Assembly (NCBI GenBank): GCA_014925825.1
Contig: JACGCK010000143.1
Location: 1-64,000, forward strand
Source: Pholiota molesta
Taxonomy: Eukaryota; Basidiomycota; Agaricomycetes; Agaricales; Strophariaceae
Length of the DNA stretch: 64,000 bases
Direction of reading: 5' to 3'
In this document: piece after piece, positions 48,485-59,863 of the stretch
Numbering within the stretch: position 1 is the stretch's first letter
How the letters are laid out: every line of letters begins with the position of its first letter
The notes under the pieces: model-generated
Told to the model about the DNA's origin: nothing
The model's database searches: none
What the model saw: only the letters and a program-made list of their open reading frames with translations
Program-made: the position numbers and the translations under genes

Positions 48485-50348
48485 CTACGGCTCTAAGGTG
48501 CGACGTGTGGCAAGGTGTAGATCTGGTATTCCTGTGGGAAGGTCGAGGCTGTTGTGGTTGTCTTCTGGATCCATTGAGGTGTCCACACGAATGCTAAACT
48601 CCTGATCGTACGATTCGTAATATGACTCTCGCAAATTCAGGATGAGGCGCGATCCAAAAATGACCGATGCGACAACAGGAAGGATGAAACTTGCGTGTGC
48701 TACGGCATGCTTCATTAAAACGTCAATAAGAATTAACTCAGCAAAAGAGAGGAAAGCATTCGAACGTACTCTCAAGCCCGTTGTGTTTGACCAAGCAACA
48801 AGCAAGTTGAAAATACAGAACAAAGAGAAGCTATATTTGGGGAAAATATCAGGCGAGGCTCGATGTCGATTAGACGGACGGTGGGACTCACAAAAAGGGA
48901 AATATTATACTATCCCTGAGGAGTATATACAGCAGAGGTGTTTTCCTGTTACAATTCCGATAACCTGAGAATATGCGGTGGCTTCCAACTTCACGATAGT
49001 ACTTGATACCGAGCGCCAATGCAAGACCGCATATCAGGGACTCAAAAAGCACCACCGGAATCCAGATGGCGAATACCCACGATGTATACTTCTCTTTTGC
49101 ACAGAACTCAACAGGGGTCTGAATGGATATACCTGGAACATCAAGCTATTTAGAATCGCTCATAGCAAACATATTATGATAAGCTCACCTGAATCAGCCG
49201 TATTCGAACCATCAATCCTTGACACCAACTGCATGATTATGAGGCAGAGAAGTTCAGTCGCATAGGCCGTCAGGAGGATCTTCAGAATTTTCCGATCATG
49301 TGCGTACATGCTTGAAACGCGGTACACCATGATTCCTGACGATATCAGAATTTAAATGATGAAAAATAGTGTAAAATCTCATCCTCATACCGTGCATTGT
49401 GAAAAATGTCACAGCTGCTAGGGACCCGAGGACAAGATTGAAAGTGTCGCCTAAATTAAGATACCCCAGGATTTCTTGTAAGCAAGTGTCTAAAGGAGTT
49501 TCAAAGATGGCGTAGGCGTACAACTAAAGGAGTGCAGGAGTGCACAAATTATATCAGCGTATACTTGCCTCATGATGCTTATTTACTTACCTATATCTCT
49601 GATAGTACGCCAGAAGCGATCAATATAAAAAGGGAGACCTAGACATCACGTCAAAATGTAAATATTTACCTGTGGAGAATGTCCTAGCAAATGTTTTATA
49701 AAGACTGAAGGGTTTCATTGAATTGGATGACGAAGGATATAAAAAGGCGCCACGTACACGAAGCGGTATAACTATATGAATTTCTCTGGTGAACGTCCCA
49801 GGACAAGCGGTTCTGTAAGTGAGAACGTACATTTGCAAGACAAGGCCAACATATCGGTTCTAACCAGTCATAGATTCAGATAATGGATACTTCATTCTGC
49901 GTAAATTCAAAGCTTACGAGAAAGAATAGAAATTGAGGAATTTGCCATTTCGGCCGGTTCTAGAGTTCCAATCGCCTACTAGGTAAGTACATCGAGATCT
50001 TCTAAACAGTGGTACTTACCCAAACGACCTCGATCTATGAAACCGAGAAAATATGAGTGATTTCATACCCATTAATATGACGGAAAGTAACGAACCTCGA
50101 TATCGAGCGTGGTTACTATGATGGTCAACATATCGCGTTCGCCAATTTAGCATAGGCTCCACTCATTCAAAGTTAAGAAGACTCACAGTGGTCGTAGATC
50201 ATACATGTGGCTCCTGCGACTGATAGAGGTATATAAAAATGAAATTGTCAGGCTGGCTGGCTGGGTAGCTGACTGAGGCCAACTTACGTGCGAGGTATGA
50301 TAGCGCTGTATCCGCAGGAAGCACTATCTGATTGACTTGAGTGTCCAT
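48485..50348 (-). CDS. DUF6533-type seven-helix membrane protein, copy B
   Basis: The start lies at 50348 (MDTQVNQ). The body is parallel to copies A and C, with QMYVLTYRTACPGTFTRE, a THDRKILKILLTAYATEL-like segment, then AEFCAKEKYTSWVFAIWIPV-like and SLICGLALALGIKY segments. The last exons are FCIFNLLVAWSNTTGLR, and SFILPVVASVIFGSRLILNL followed by RESYYESYDQEFSIRVDTSM; the stop is at 48485. Closely similar to copy C over both coding and intron sequence, less so to copy A. Small exons were not all fixed, so I cannot exclude a broken splice site. Confidence 0.65.
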
Positions 50349-52548
50349 TTCCGAACTGGAGCCTCGATTGGGTCGTTAGAACTGGTGGGCTGCCAGTAAG
50401 AAAGAGAGATGACTATGAGAAGGCAGTAGCGGTTCAACAGAGATGTAGGCACCAGACCTCGGAAATTCAATGCTAATTCAATGCAACCCTAGGAACGCCG
50501 CTCGAAACCGGCTACTAAATAGCAGCACTTAGTTGACTTCGTATGTATGTAAAGCTGTCAAGCACTGGCGCCGGTGCCAATGCTGACTAATTTCAAGTAT
50601 CCTGTGTCTAGCTGCTGACTCTAGCACCGCTCGTTCAACTGGAGGCTGGTGGATGTAAACGATCTTTTGGGCATATAAGTTCCGAACAAAAATGGTTTGC
50701 TGATTATTGTCGTCAAGGTAGAGCTAACGATGAATTCAAGTTTGCCGACATAGCTTTAAGTTTGCCTTATGGCTCATGACAACACCGCTCCAAATCGCAA
50801 CCTCTTGTTTGTGCTCTCCTCCTTCAGCTGCATGGCGTCGTGAGTAAGCATAGGCACGGTCTCGGTCTTGACTGCTGCCTCCGTGCATTCTGCGGACGTT
50901 CGAGATTCCACTCTGCAGGATATTCGGGCGGTACGCGCTCTTGCGGGCGAAGACTGCAGTTGACAAGCAGTAGACGAGGTTAACAGCCTTGGCGTCCGAC
51001 CTCTTGAGTCAGTGATAGGGCATCACTTCATAATTATCATACCAGTGCGCCTCGTCTGTGTTTAGTCGTAAGAATTGATGGAGATGAAACCGCTCGCGGC
51101 ATGCCTGAATTGCAAGAAAGAGGTAAATATCCTTCAAATCTCGACCTAACCAAGGCTATATAGTCTATACTCACCGGGGAGAAGGTTCGTTGCTTGTAGC
51201 TGACAGAGTACCCAGTACTCTTCGCCGATAATTGTGCGTGAATTTTTCCTCCAGATGATCGAAATGGGTCGATACCGTTAACAAAGAGGAAGCGGACTCA
51301 ATGATATTGGCGCGACATTGGCGACAAGGAAGTAGCCCTTAAGTACCCTCAATGGGCAGTACCTGAGTACAGCTTTAAGATCGTGCCCTCCTAGTGCGAT
51401 CTCTGAATGCGCTGCGAGCGCCGAGAAGTCTTATGATGTTGGCAATGAGGAAGCCTCTGAGATTCTCTTCTCTTCGCCTATCTGCAACCTGTTCGGTGTT
51501 CGACCAGGAGGCCGACTGACGGTGCTCGTAAAGTGTTTCGCTAGCTCGCAACCTAGGTCTATTAACGGTGAAAAATCTTATCGTTGGTGTAGGTCGTAGG
51601 TGGCAGAATCGCGTTTTGTAACAAGGCGGGCACCAGTTTGTAAAAGCCCAGCACCTTGATATGGGAGACTAATTGTCGTTATCAAAGGACGAATCTGGGG
51701 TAAAAGCAGATGGCCATCCAGCAATAAGGCGACGCGCTCCTGCTCTCGGCGATCGTAGGAGGGGCGATCGTGGTGAAAAAATCGTCAGACATGCAGTATG
51801 TCGTTTGTATATGCAGAGTATCTTGCTTGGAAAGATCGCAGTCGGTGGGAAGGACATGCATAGGAAGGACGTGAGCGATTGCCTGGAGCACGATGATGGT
51901 AGGATGTCGGAGGCTTTAAATTCGCGGCAAGCAATACCGTGACTGACGACGCGAGACTCGATGCGGAATTTGCCGATGCCCCATTGTACAATGTACAGAA
52001 GTAACTTGGAGATATCCCTCGCAGAAATACAAAAATCTGCACGAGGTTCACAAAATAATGGATATGCACGTAAATAAAAGGTAAGTATATACAGCTGTTT
52101 TTGAAGGCAATGAATCGAAAGGCGTGGCGTGGCTACCGAAGAGACATTGTTAGTTCCAGGTTCACAGGATATATTGCGGTGACAGTTCCTTCACGGTTTC
52201 CCGAGATACAGTGATCAGCCAAGCCTCACAGGATAGAAAGGTAATTCTGCTAGCGTCGAAAAATCGCTTGTTTGCGTTGGCCGCCCGTCACAGGGCTGGA
52301 ATCCGGGAGGTCTTTGCAGCAGTTCCGCAGTCAGAATGATTGTTCAGACATTCTTCGTATAATCACTTGGGGCATGTTTTATTGTTTCGCCTGCGAATTC
52401 ACCCTCAAATTCAAAAGTTTTGGCTCTGCAGTAAATTCTACGCATAGCAATACACATTAAGAATTGCAGACATGATTCCTCATACCTCCAAAATCTAACC
52501 AAAAGCCTTAGTCTAGATCATCAGGCAGCGGGCGCCTCCATAAGAGCG
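50349..52548. other. 2.2-kb region with no supported gene, partly duplicated
   Basis: A minus-strand frame at 50736-50966 (with RRMHGGSSQDRDRAYAYSRR) could be a 3' exon of a lost gene; a CAG acceptor precedes it, but no partner exons were found. 51,645-51,710 recurs at 55,740-55,805 (gcaccttgatatgg.agactaattgtc). 52,290-52,510 recurs at 57,145-57,360. Nothing else recognised. Confidence 0.5.
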
Positions 52549-53052
52549 TCAATCACTGTTGTCCGTGCTAATTAAATTTTTCATTAACGGAGGCTCAGTG
52601 GTATGAATAAAGTGGCGACAAACCCTATATTTTCTCCAGTCTGCGCGAGCAGTGAGTTCAGGAGCTTCATCCTCAAACCCACGCCTGTTTGGTGAGAAAG
52701 CATCGGAGACCCTACATATATGCGAAGACACGGTGAGTGACTGCTTGCCGCTGATGATGACAAAGTGCTTACTGGTTGTAAGTGTCCGCAATTCTGGCGG
52801 CACCTCTTGCACCTTTTATGATATGACGGCTGTGGGGGCGGGGTGCATGGCGTATAAGTTTGACAGCACCGCCTAGCCTGATGGGTTCGCGTTCTTGACT
52901 GAGTTGAGTAGGCATAAAGATCAGTGTGTCGAGTGAAGAATAGAGCAGCGGACATACAGATTGACAGTGTCAGCATTGACGGGGTATGCAAGCGAAGAGG
53001 TGATGACAGTAGCGAGAAGAAAGATAGAGGCAGAGAGGTTGATTTGAACCAT
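52549..53052 (-). CDS. Small secreted protein with conserved basic core, copy 1
   Basis: Three exons, 52958-53052, 52773-52898 and 52549-52711, in consistent phase; 127 residues. The N terminus MVQINLSASIFLLATVITSS followed by LAYPV is a clear signal peptide, with cleavage likely after LA. Exon 2 (126 nt) encodes a basic segment that starts QEREPIRLGGAVKLIRHAPR and ends ARGAARIADTYNQ; it differs from copy 2 at only three positions. Exon 3 (VSDAFSPNRRGFEDEAPELT, then YRVCRHFIHTTEPP) is much more variable, apart from FEDEA and RVCRHFI. There is an Arg-Arg pair where a Kex2-like protease could cut. One cysteine, so not a disulphide-rich effector. No known family recognised; a processed peptide or effector is an inference only. 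Confidence 0.75.
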
Positions 53053-53614
53053 GATGATGATATTTAGCGCGAAGGTCGTTAACGTTAACTTGACTGTGAA
53101 AGAGCTTTAGAGGAGTGCGATCAACGCTAGAGTTATCGGGGTGAGACCAGCTAAAGAAACTAGGAAGTGAAATAGAACCTTTATATATGTTCTCATGATC
53201 CACCCAAATAGTGCAGAATAATTGCATGTCAATGTGGTTCTATTTGAAGACGAAACATATTGATTGACAGGCTCCTGTAACCGTTCAGAAATAAAAATTG
53301 AAAGATCAACACTCGGATATACGGCAACCGTGTAGTGAATCAGTGATAGGTGGAGTTAAAATGACCACCGTTCCCTGCGATTCAACTGCGATTCAGAACT
53401 TTCAGTTATTGATAACAGGCTTGAATATTTGAACTCACATTCAAATGCGTCGTGCAATTGAGAGGCGCTTCCTATGTTATTACATAGGAGCAATGGATAA
53501 TTACTTCCTTTTTGTGTATACGCATTTTGAATTGATGTAGATTGTCCAGTATATTTTTAGACGAACTTTCTGGTTCAAAGCGGTGTAAGCAACAAAGGTT
53601 CGTGTTAGAGCTGT
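53053..53614. repeat. Duplicated intergenic segment, empty site of the inverted-repeat element
   Basis: 53,270-53,530 matches 55,825-56,017 plus 56,607-56,700 and, more weakly, 58,170-58,500. The run gaggcgcttcctatgttat (53,461-53,480) continues directly into tacatagga, with no inserted element, unlike the copy at 56,000. Confidence 0.7.
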
Positions 53615-55462
53615 CTACGGCTCTAAGGTAGGACGTGTGGCAAGGTGTAGATCTGATATGGCTGTGGGAAGGTCGAGGCTGATGCGGTTGTCTTCTGGAT
53701 CCATTGAGGTGACCACACGAATGCTAAACTCCTGATCGTACGACTCGTAGTATGACTCTCGCAAATTCAGGATGAGGCGTGATCCAAAAATTACCGATGA
53801 GACAACAGGAAGAATGAAACTTGCATGTGCTACAACGTGCTTCATTAGGACGTCAATAACGATTAACGCAGCAAAAGAGAGGAAACCATTTGGACATACT
53901 TTCAACCCCGTTGTGTTTAGCCAAGCAACAAGCAAGTTAAAAATACAAAAGAAAGAGAAGCTATATTTGTGAAGAATATCAGGCAAGGTGTCGATTAGAC
54001 GGACGGCGGGACTCACATAAAGGGAAATATTATACTATCCCTGAGTAGTATATACAGCAGAGGTTTTTTCCTGTTACTATTCCGATAACCTGAGAATATG
54101 CGGTGGCTTCCAACTTCACGGTAGTACTTGATTCCGAGCGCCAATGCAAGACCACATATCAGGGATTCAAAAAGCACCACGGGAATCCAGAGGACGAATA
54201 CCCATGATGTATACTTCTCTTTTGCGCAGAACTCAACAGGGGTCTGAATGAATATATCTGGAACATCAAGCTATTTAGAATCACTCAGAGCGAACATATC
54301 ATGATAAGCTCACCTGAATCAGCCGTATCTGAACCATAAATCCTTGCCACCAACTGCATAATTATGAGGCAGATCAATTCAGTCGCATAGGCAGTAACGA
54401 GGATCCTCAGAATTTTCTGATCATGTGTGTACATGCTTGAAACGCGGTACACCATGATTCCTGACAATATCAGGATTTAAATGATGAGAAACAGTGTAAA
54501 ACCTCATCCTCATACCATGCACTGCGAAAAAGGTCACAGCTGCTAGAGAACCGATGACAAGATTGAAAGTGTCGCCTAAATCAACATAGCCCAAGATCTC
54601 TTGTAAGCAAGTATCGAAGGAGTTTCAAACACGGCGTAGGCGTACAACTAAAGGAGTGCACAAATTATATCAGCGTATATTCTCCTCGGAATGCTTATTT
54701 ACTTACGTATATCTCTGATAGTACACCAGAAGTGATCAATATAGAGGGGGAGACCTAGACATCACGTCAAAATGTAAATATCTACCTGTGGAGAATGCCC
54801 CAGCAAATGTTCTATGAAGACTGAAGGGTTTTATTAAAATGAATGACACAGGACATAAAAAGGGACCACGTACATGAAGCGGTATAACTATATGAATCTC
54901 TTTGGTGAATGTCCCAGGACAAGCGGTTCTGTAAGCGAGAACGTACATTTGCAAGATAAGGCCAACATATCGGTTCTAACCATTCGTAAATTCAGATAAT
55001 GGATATTTCATTCTGCGTAAATTCAAAGCTTACGAGAAAGAACAGAAATTGAGGAATTTGCCATTTCGGCCGGTTCTAGAGTTTCATCAGCTACTAGGTA
55101 AGTACATTGAGATCTTCTAGACAAGGGTACTTACCCAAACGACCTCAATCTATGAGACCGAAGAAATATGAGTGAAATTCATACAATAGAGTGACGGAAG
55201 GTAACGAACCTCGATATCGAGCGTGGTCACTATGATGGTCAAGATATCGCGTTCGCCAATTTAGCATAGGTTCCACTCATTCAAAGTTAAGAAGACTCAC
55301 AGTGGTCGTAGATCATACATGTGGCTCCTGCGACTGATAGAGGTATATAAAAATGAAATTGTCAGGCTGGCTGGCTGGGTAGCTGACTGAGGCTAACTCA
55401 CGTGCGAGATATGATAGAGCTGTATCCGCCGGAAGTACTATCTGATTAACTTGAGTGTCCAT
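53615..55462 (-). CDS. DUF6533-type seven-helix membrane protein, copy C
   Basis: The first five exons fit exactly: 55402-55462, 55301-55333, 55210-55229, 55135-55149 and 55034-55075. They read MDTQVNQIVLPADTALSYLA, then LAGATCMIYDHLTTLDIEIE, VVW, and NRPKWQIPQFLFFL, the DUF6533 domain. Then come NRYVGLILQMY, VYRVSSMYTHDQKILRILVT, FCAKEKYTSWVFVLWIPVVL, FESLICGLALALGIKYY, LRDSIIFP, FFCIFNLLVAWLNTTGLK and SSVIFGSRLILNLRESYYES; the stop is at 53615. Several helices alternate with short loops; the C-terminal tail after the last helix is about 45 residues, polar and acidic. Exon borders between 54,950 and 54,000 were not all fixed. Nearly the same as copy B in both coding and intron sequence, so a recent duplicate. 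Confidence 0.7.
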
Positions 55463-56018
55463 TTCCGAACTGAAGCCTCGACTGGGTCATAAGGACTAGT
55501 TAACAGTGGCGGAGGGCTGCCAGTAAGGAAGAAAGAAGACTATGAGAAGGCAGCAGCGGTTCAGCAGAGAGATATAGGCACCAACCCTCGGAAATTCAAT
55601 GCGAGTCGGCGACCTTAGGAACGCCACTCGAAACCGGCTACTAAATAGCAGCCACTTACGTTGACTTCGGTATGTAATGGCATCGCGTTTGTCACCCATT
55701 GCGACAGTGCATTCAGATGGTGCGCCGTGCGCGAAGCAGTGTTTAAAAGCGCAGCACCTTGATATGGAAGACTAATTGTCATTGTCAAAGGACGAATTTG
55801 GGGTAAGGCGAAACATCTTGGCTCCTGTAACCGTTCAGACTAAAAGTTGATAGAATCAACACTCGGATATACGGCAACCGTGTAGTGAGTCAGTGATAAG
55901 TGGAGTAATAATGACCACCTTTCCCTGCGATTCAGACTTTCAGTTATTGATAAAAGACTTGAATATTTGAACTCACATTCAAATGCGTCGTTCAAATGAG
56001 AGGCGCTTCCTATGTTAT
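55463..56018. repeat. Duplicated intergenic segment left of the inverted-repeat element
   Basis: Contains copies of sequences from 50,349-50,560 (5' flank of copy B), 51,645-51,710 and 53,270-53,480. No gene. Confidence 0.6.
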
Positions 56019-56606
56019 TGGGTGACTTTCCATAACGCTAACTTGAATTATTTAGAAGTTGAATTGTTTAGCGACGTCAGTCGGAGTTCCAATGGTGAAA
56101 AGTCGAATTTCCATAACGCCCATAAACGCACATTTGGAGATTCGAAAGGGCGAGCTCGTCAAAAAGTCCTTTCCAAGGCTCTCTGAAGCATCCCATCCTA
56201 TTTTTGGGGATGCAAAAGTGTGTTGTCCATAGTAATATATATGACGATGCTATTCCTCAATTTTTCCTCAATAACGCGAGCCAGCAGGCAAAGCTGTTGC
56301 ATTTGCGAATGCAATGAGCGGGAGGACGCCGAGCAAGGGTCGGCATTGATGCCGGTGTGCCGGAAAGGGACATCTGGCGAGAAAGGAAAAATAGGGTCCT
56401 GATTGGCAACCGCTGACAGTTTTTGACAACTCAAGATTTGGAAGAGGGGGGGTAGAGGCCTCTTCTAAATACGAGGTTTAGACCTGTCAACTTGAAAGCC
56501 AGTTGACAGCCCGGAGGTTGTACCGTCAACGGCACCTCGGCCAAGGACCCTTGTTGCCATGTATTTAGAGATAGATATTCAAGTTAGAGTTATGGAAAGT
56601 CACCCA
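56019..56606. mobile_element. 588-bp non-autonomous element with 30-bp terminal inverted repeats (MITE-like)
   Basis: The left end TGGGTGACTTTCCATAACGC (56,019 onward) and right end GTTATGGAAAGTCACCCA (to 56,606) are inverted repeats over 30 bp with one mismatch. The flanks read TA-T and T-TA, which fits a TA target duplication of the Tc1/mariner kind. The interior has no transposase frame. Sister copies of the same flank at about 53,480 and 58,415 lack it, so the insertion came after the module duplication or was lost in the other copies. The interior includes a T-rich and a GC-rich part and several short internal inverted repeats. Confidence 0.85.
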
Positions 56607-56823
56607 TTAGGAAGTAGACCTTCAGCAACGAATGACTACTTCCTATCGGTGCATATAACACGCATCTTGAATTGATGTTGCCTAATATTGTCCACTATAT
56701 TTTTAGATGAACTTCCTGGTTCAAAGTGGTGTAAGCAACAAAGTTTAGTGAGACAAGATCGCAGCACAGGAAATCGAAGAATGCTCAGCGCTCAGACCCA
56801 AGCGGTCGCCAGACAACGAACAG

Positions 56824-57123
56824 TGTTGTAACGCCTAGTCGTCGCCTGAGGCTTTGTTCTTTTTTGCTTCCCTTTGGCCTTCCTCGTGGCCTCTTGGCCA
56901 AATTCTCTGCCGTGCCAGACTTGTAGGGCCTGTACCTTTTTGGGCTGTTTAGTTGGAATGAAGGCATGCCTAACATTATTAGGCTCACCTTGTCATGATC
57001 TTTATTTATGTTTCGATAACGACTCAAAATCAATGTATGCCTTGGGAGATATAACGCATGCGCACGACGCACTTCTCGAAGACAATCCAGCAGCCGTATG
57101 TGCTCGCTTTCCAGTCTATTCAT
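56824..57123 (-). pseudogene. Truncated copy of the AT-hook gene
   Basis: The minus strand shows NRLESEHIRLLDCLREVRRA (compare LESERTRLLNCLREVRR in the intact gene), YRNINKDHDKV (compare YRKINEDRDKV), then a direct jump to SGTAENLAKRPRGRPKGSKK (compare SAGTAESLAKRPRGRPKGSK). The exons for the middle coiled coil and the whole 5' half, including the Gln-rich arm, are missing. The junction is a deletion of about 400 bp relative to 58,700-59,180. Confidence 0.8.
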
Positions 57124-57418
57124 CGTAATTCATGATTAGATTGCGCGTAGAATCCGAGAGGTCTTTGCAGCAATTCAATAAAAGTCAATCAGATTGATCT
57201 TTCGGACATTCTTTATGAAATCAGGACACGTTTTATTGTCCGACTGTGAAGTCACCCTCAAAATCCAGAGTCTTGGTTCTGCAATAAATTATATTCATAG
57301 CGATATACAATAACAATTGCGGACATGATTTTTCATACCTCCAAAACATAGCCAAAAGCTCGAGTCTAGATCGCCAGGCAGTGAGCGCTTCCAAAGAGCG
57401 TTAATGTTGTTTTGCGTG

Positions 57419-57896
57419 CTAAACAATTTTGAAATTCAACAGAGACCCAGCGGTACAGATAAAGTGGCGACAAACCCTAACTCCGCCCCATGTCCACCGC
57501 CGATCCAGTGCTTCATCCTCGAAGTCACGCCTGCCTTGAGAGAAAGTATTGGAGACCCTATATGTATGCGAAGACACGGTGAGCGACTGCTCGCCGCTGA
57601 TAATGACAGAATGCTTACTGGTTGTAAGTGTCCGCAATTCTGGCGGCACCTCTTGCACCTTTTATGATATGACGGCTGTGGGGGCGGGGTGCATGGCGTA
57701 TAAGGTTGATAGCGCCGCCTAGCCTAACGGGTTCACGTTCTTGACTGGGAAGAGTAGGCATAAACGTTAGTGGGCCGATGGAAGAGATAGAGCAGGAAAC
57801 ATACAGCTCGACAGCATCAATATTGACGGGATATGCAAGTGAAGAGGTGATGGCAGTAGCGAGAAGAATGATAGAGGCGAGGTTGATTTGGACCAT
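57419..57896 (-). CDS. Small secreted protein with conserved basic core, copy 2
   Basis: Three exons, 57805-57896, 57619-57744 and 57419-57557; 118 residues. Signal peptide MVQINLASIILLATAITSSL-AYPV. Exon 2 has the same 126-nt length as copy 1 and encodes QEREPVRLGGAINLIRHAPR to ARGAARIADTYNQ, with three substitutions in 42 residues. Exon 3 keeps VSNTFSQGRRDFEDEA and RVCRHFI but has a different, shorter end (CTAGSLLNFKIV). An excess of change in exon 3 against near-identity in exon 2 suggests that the basic core is what matters. Flanking sequence is also shared with copy 1. Function unknown. Confidence 0.75.
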
Positions 57897-58649
57897 GATG
57901 ATGATATCTGGCGGAAAGGTCGTTTGATTGAATGCGAAAGAGCTTTAGAGGATTGCGATCAACGCTAAAGTTATTGGGATGAGACCAGCTGAAGAAACTA
58001 AGAAGTGAAGCAGACCCTTTATATATGCTGTGGACCGGCGTCATGATCCACCCAAATAGTACAGCAGCATGCATAGAAAGATGCTTGGGGCCGCCAATCT
58101 TTCAGTCGTATATGCTGTGTTGAAAGATTGATCATTGCATGTGTCGGTCTGATCAGTCGAAAGCTGTCGACAGGCTTCTGTAACAGATCAGAGATGAGGT
58201 TGATAAGATCAACACTTGGAGTACGTCGCTACGCGGCAACTGTGTAGAGAGTCAATGACGAGGGTAGTGAGAATGTCCACCATCTGTTCCTATAATCCAT
58301 GTAGCAGCGTTGTAGTCATTCCTGCGGAAAGTGGGATTTAGACCTCTGCAAGTGATAAGAAGCTTCACATGATTGAACTCACATTCGATTGCGTCGTTCA
58401 ATTGCGGGAAGCTGCGTATGTGATGTAGACCTTTAGCAATGAAATGGTTACTTCCTATCGGTGTAAACACATTTTGGACTGATGTAAATTGTCCAGTACA
58501 ACTTTAGACACGAACTTTCTGATTCAAAGAATTGTAAGCAAAACATACAACATAGTTTAGTATTACACGGATCGCAGCACAAGAAAGCGAAGAAGATGAA
58601 ACTCAGACCCAAGCGGTCGCCAGACAACGAACAAACAGTGTTGTAATGC
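57897..58649. repeat. Duplicated 5' flank of secreted-protein copy 2
   Basis: Resembles 53,053-53,560 and 55,825-56,017/56,607-56,750. It includes a second empty site for the inverted-repeat element near 58,410 (gtatgtgatgtagacctttagcaa). The last part is the 3' UTR of the AT-hook gene. Confidence 0.55.
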
Positions 58650-59863
58650 CTAGTCGTCGCCTGAGGCTTTGTTCTTATTTTTGCTTCCCTTCGGCCTTCC
58701 TCGCGGCCTCTTGGCCAAACTCTCTGCCGTGCCAGCGCTTGTAGGCACAGTGCGTTTTTGGCCCGTTGTACTTGTGTTCCCAGATCCGCTTCGAGATGGA
58801 CCTGCGACTGACGCTGATTGGCTTTCGTTACCACTTATGCGACGTTCGGTGAGGTATCTAGTGACAGATTAGATCAAGGTGAAAGGAAACCATCAAACAC
58901 GACTGACTGTGATGTCTTTTCGTCCAACGTACTCTGGAGACTCGGTAAAGGAGGTTGCCCAAGTTCTTGCCGAAGCCGATCGACATCTGCCTTTGCAACC
59001 GCATAGTCGTTTTCTGTGAGCTGTGCGATCTTTGCTTGCGTTTCTCGACACCTGTAACTGGGGGTAAGCGTCCTGATAACAACAAGAAAATATGAAACTG
59101 ACTCTTTCTCCAATGACGATTCCATTATGTCTACCTGCCGACGATTAGATGGAATGAAGGCATGCCTAACATCGCTAGGCTCACCTTGTCACGATCTTCG
59201 TTTATCTTCCGATATGTCTTAGAACCAATATGCCTGGTGAAAATATAGAAGACGACGCACCTCTCGAAGACAATTCAGCAGCCGTGTACGCTCGCTTTCT
59301 AGTCTACCAATCGAAATCCATGATTAGATTGCGTGGTGTGAAAATAGGGAGGGCATACTTGTGTTTCTGTTCCCGAAGATCTTGAATAGCCTTTCCCTTC
59401 TGCTCAAGCGAGGCATGTGCCGATAAGATATGTGCAGTATGCAGCTGCAGCGTTAGCGCATGCTTTCTGAAAGACACATAAATAGGATCGTAAATGCCAG
59501 TATATGCGAAGGGGACGGCGATATGATAAGAATGGACTCGGGGACGCACTTCAATTCGGCTGTCTTTGCAAGATGAACCAAGTCTTTCGTCCAATCCCCT
59601 TTAGCGACCAATGGTGTGCTGGTCGACCCGCTTGCCTGGGCTGACGTCCCTGGCTGCACACCATGTTGTTGTTGTAGTTGCTGCTGGTGCTGGTGCTGTA
59701 CTAGCTGAGGCGCGTGTTCGGGCTGCTTTTGCTGCACTACTGGCTGGCGCTGGGTATCCTTCGGAGCGATATGGGTGACAGGAATCTGTTGTTGGAGATG
59801 TGGAGGGTTGTAATGAACGTATTGCGTTTGTTGTACGTGGTGATGTTGAATATGTTGCGACAT
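58650..59863 (-). CDS. Gln-rich coiled-coil protein with one AT-hook
   Basis: Seven exons, 59550-59863, 59359-59466, 59261-59303, 59185-59217, 59103-59134, 58908-59051 and 58650-58857; 293 residues, with all phases and the total fitting. Residues 1-75 are rich in Gln and His (QHIQHHHVQQTQYVHYN, HQHQQQLQQQH). Residues about 105-225 form a helix/coiled coil split over several small exons (LQLHTAHILSAHASLEQKGK, LESERTRLLNCLREVRR, ECRETQAKIAQLTENDYAVA). The C terminus is Ser-rich and ends with the AT-hook KRPRGRPKGSKNKNK, which binds the minor groove of AT-rich DNA. A nuclear, chromatin- or transcription-linked role is inferred. An upstream in-frame ATG at 59905 would add 14 residues. Confidence 0.8.

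Noticed and set aside
52549..53052. Idea that the secreted proteins are hydrophobins or known ribosomally made peptide precursors
   Set aside because: They lack the eight-cysteine pattern and the recognisable leader or core motifs of those families.
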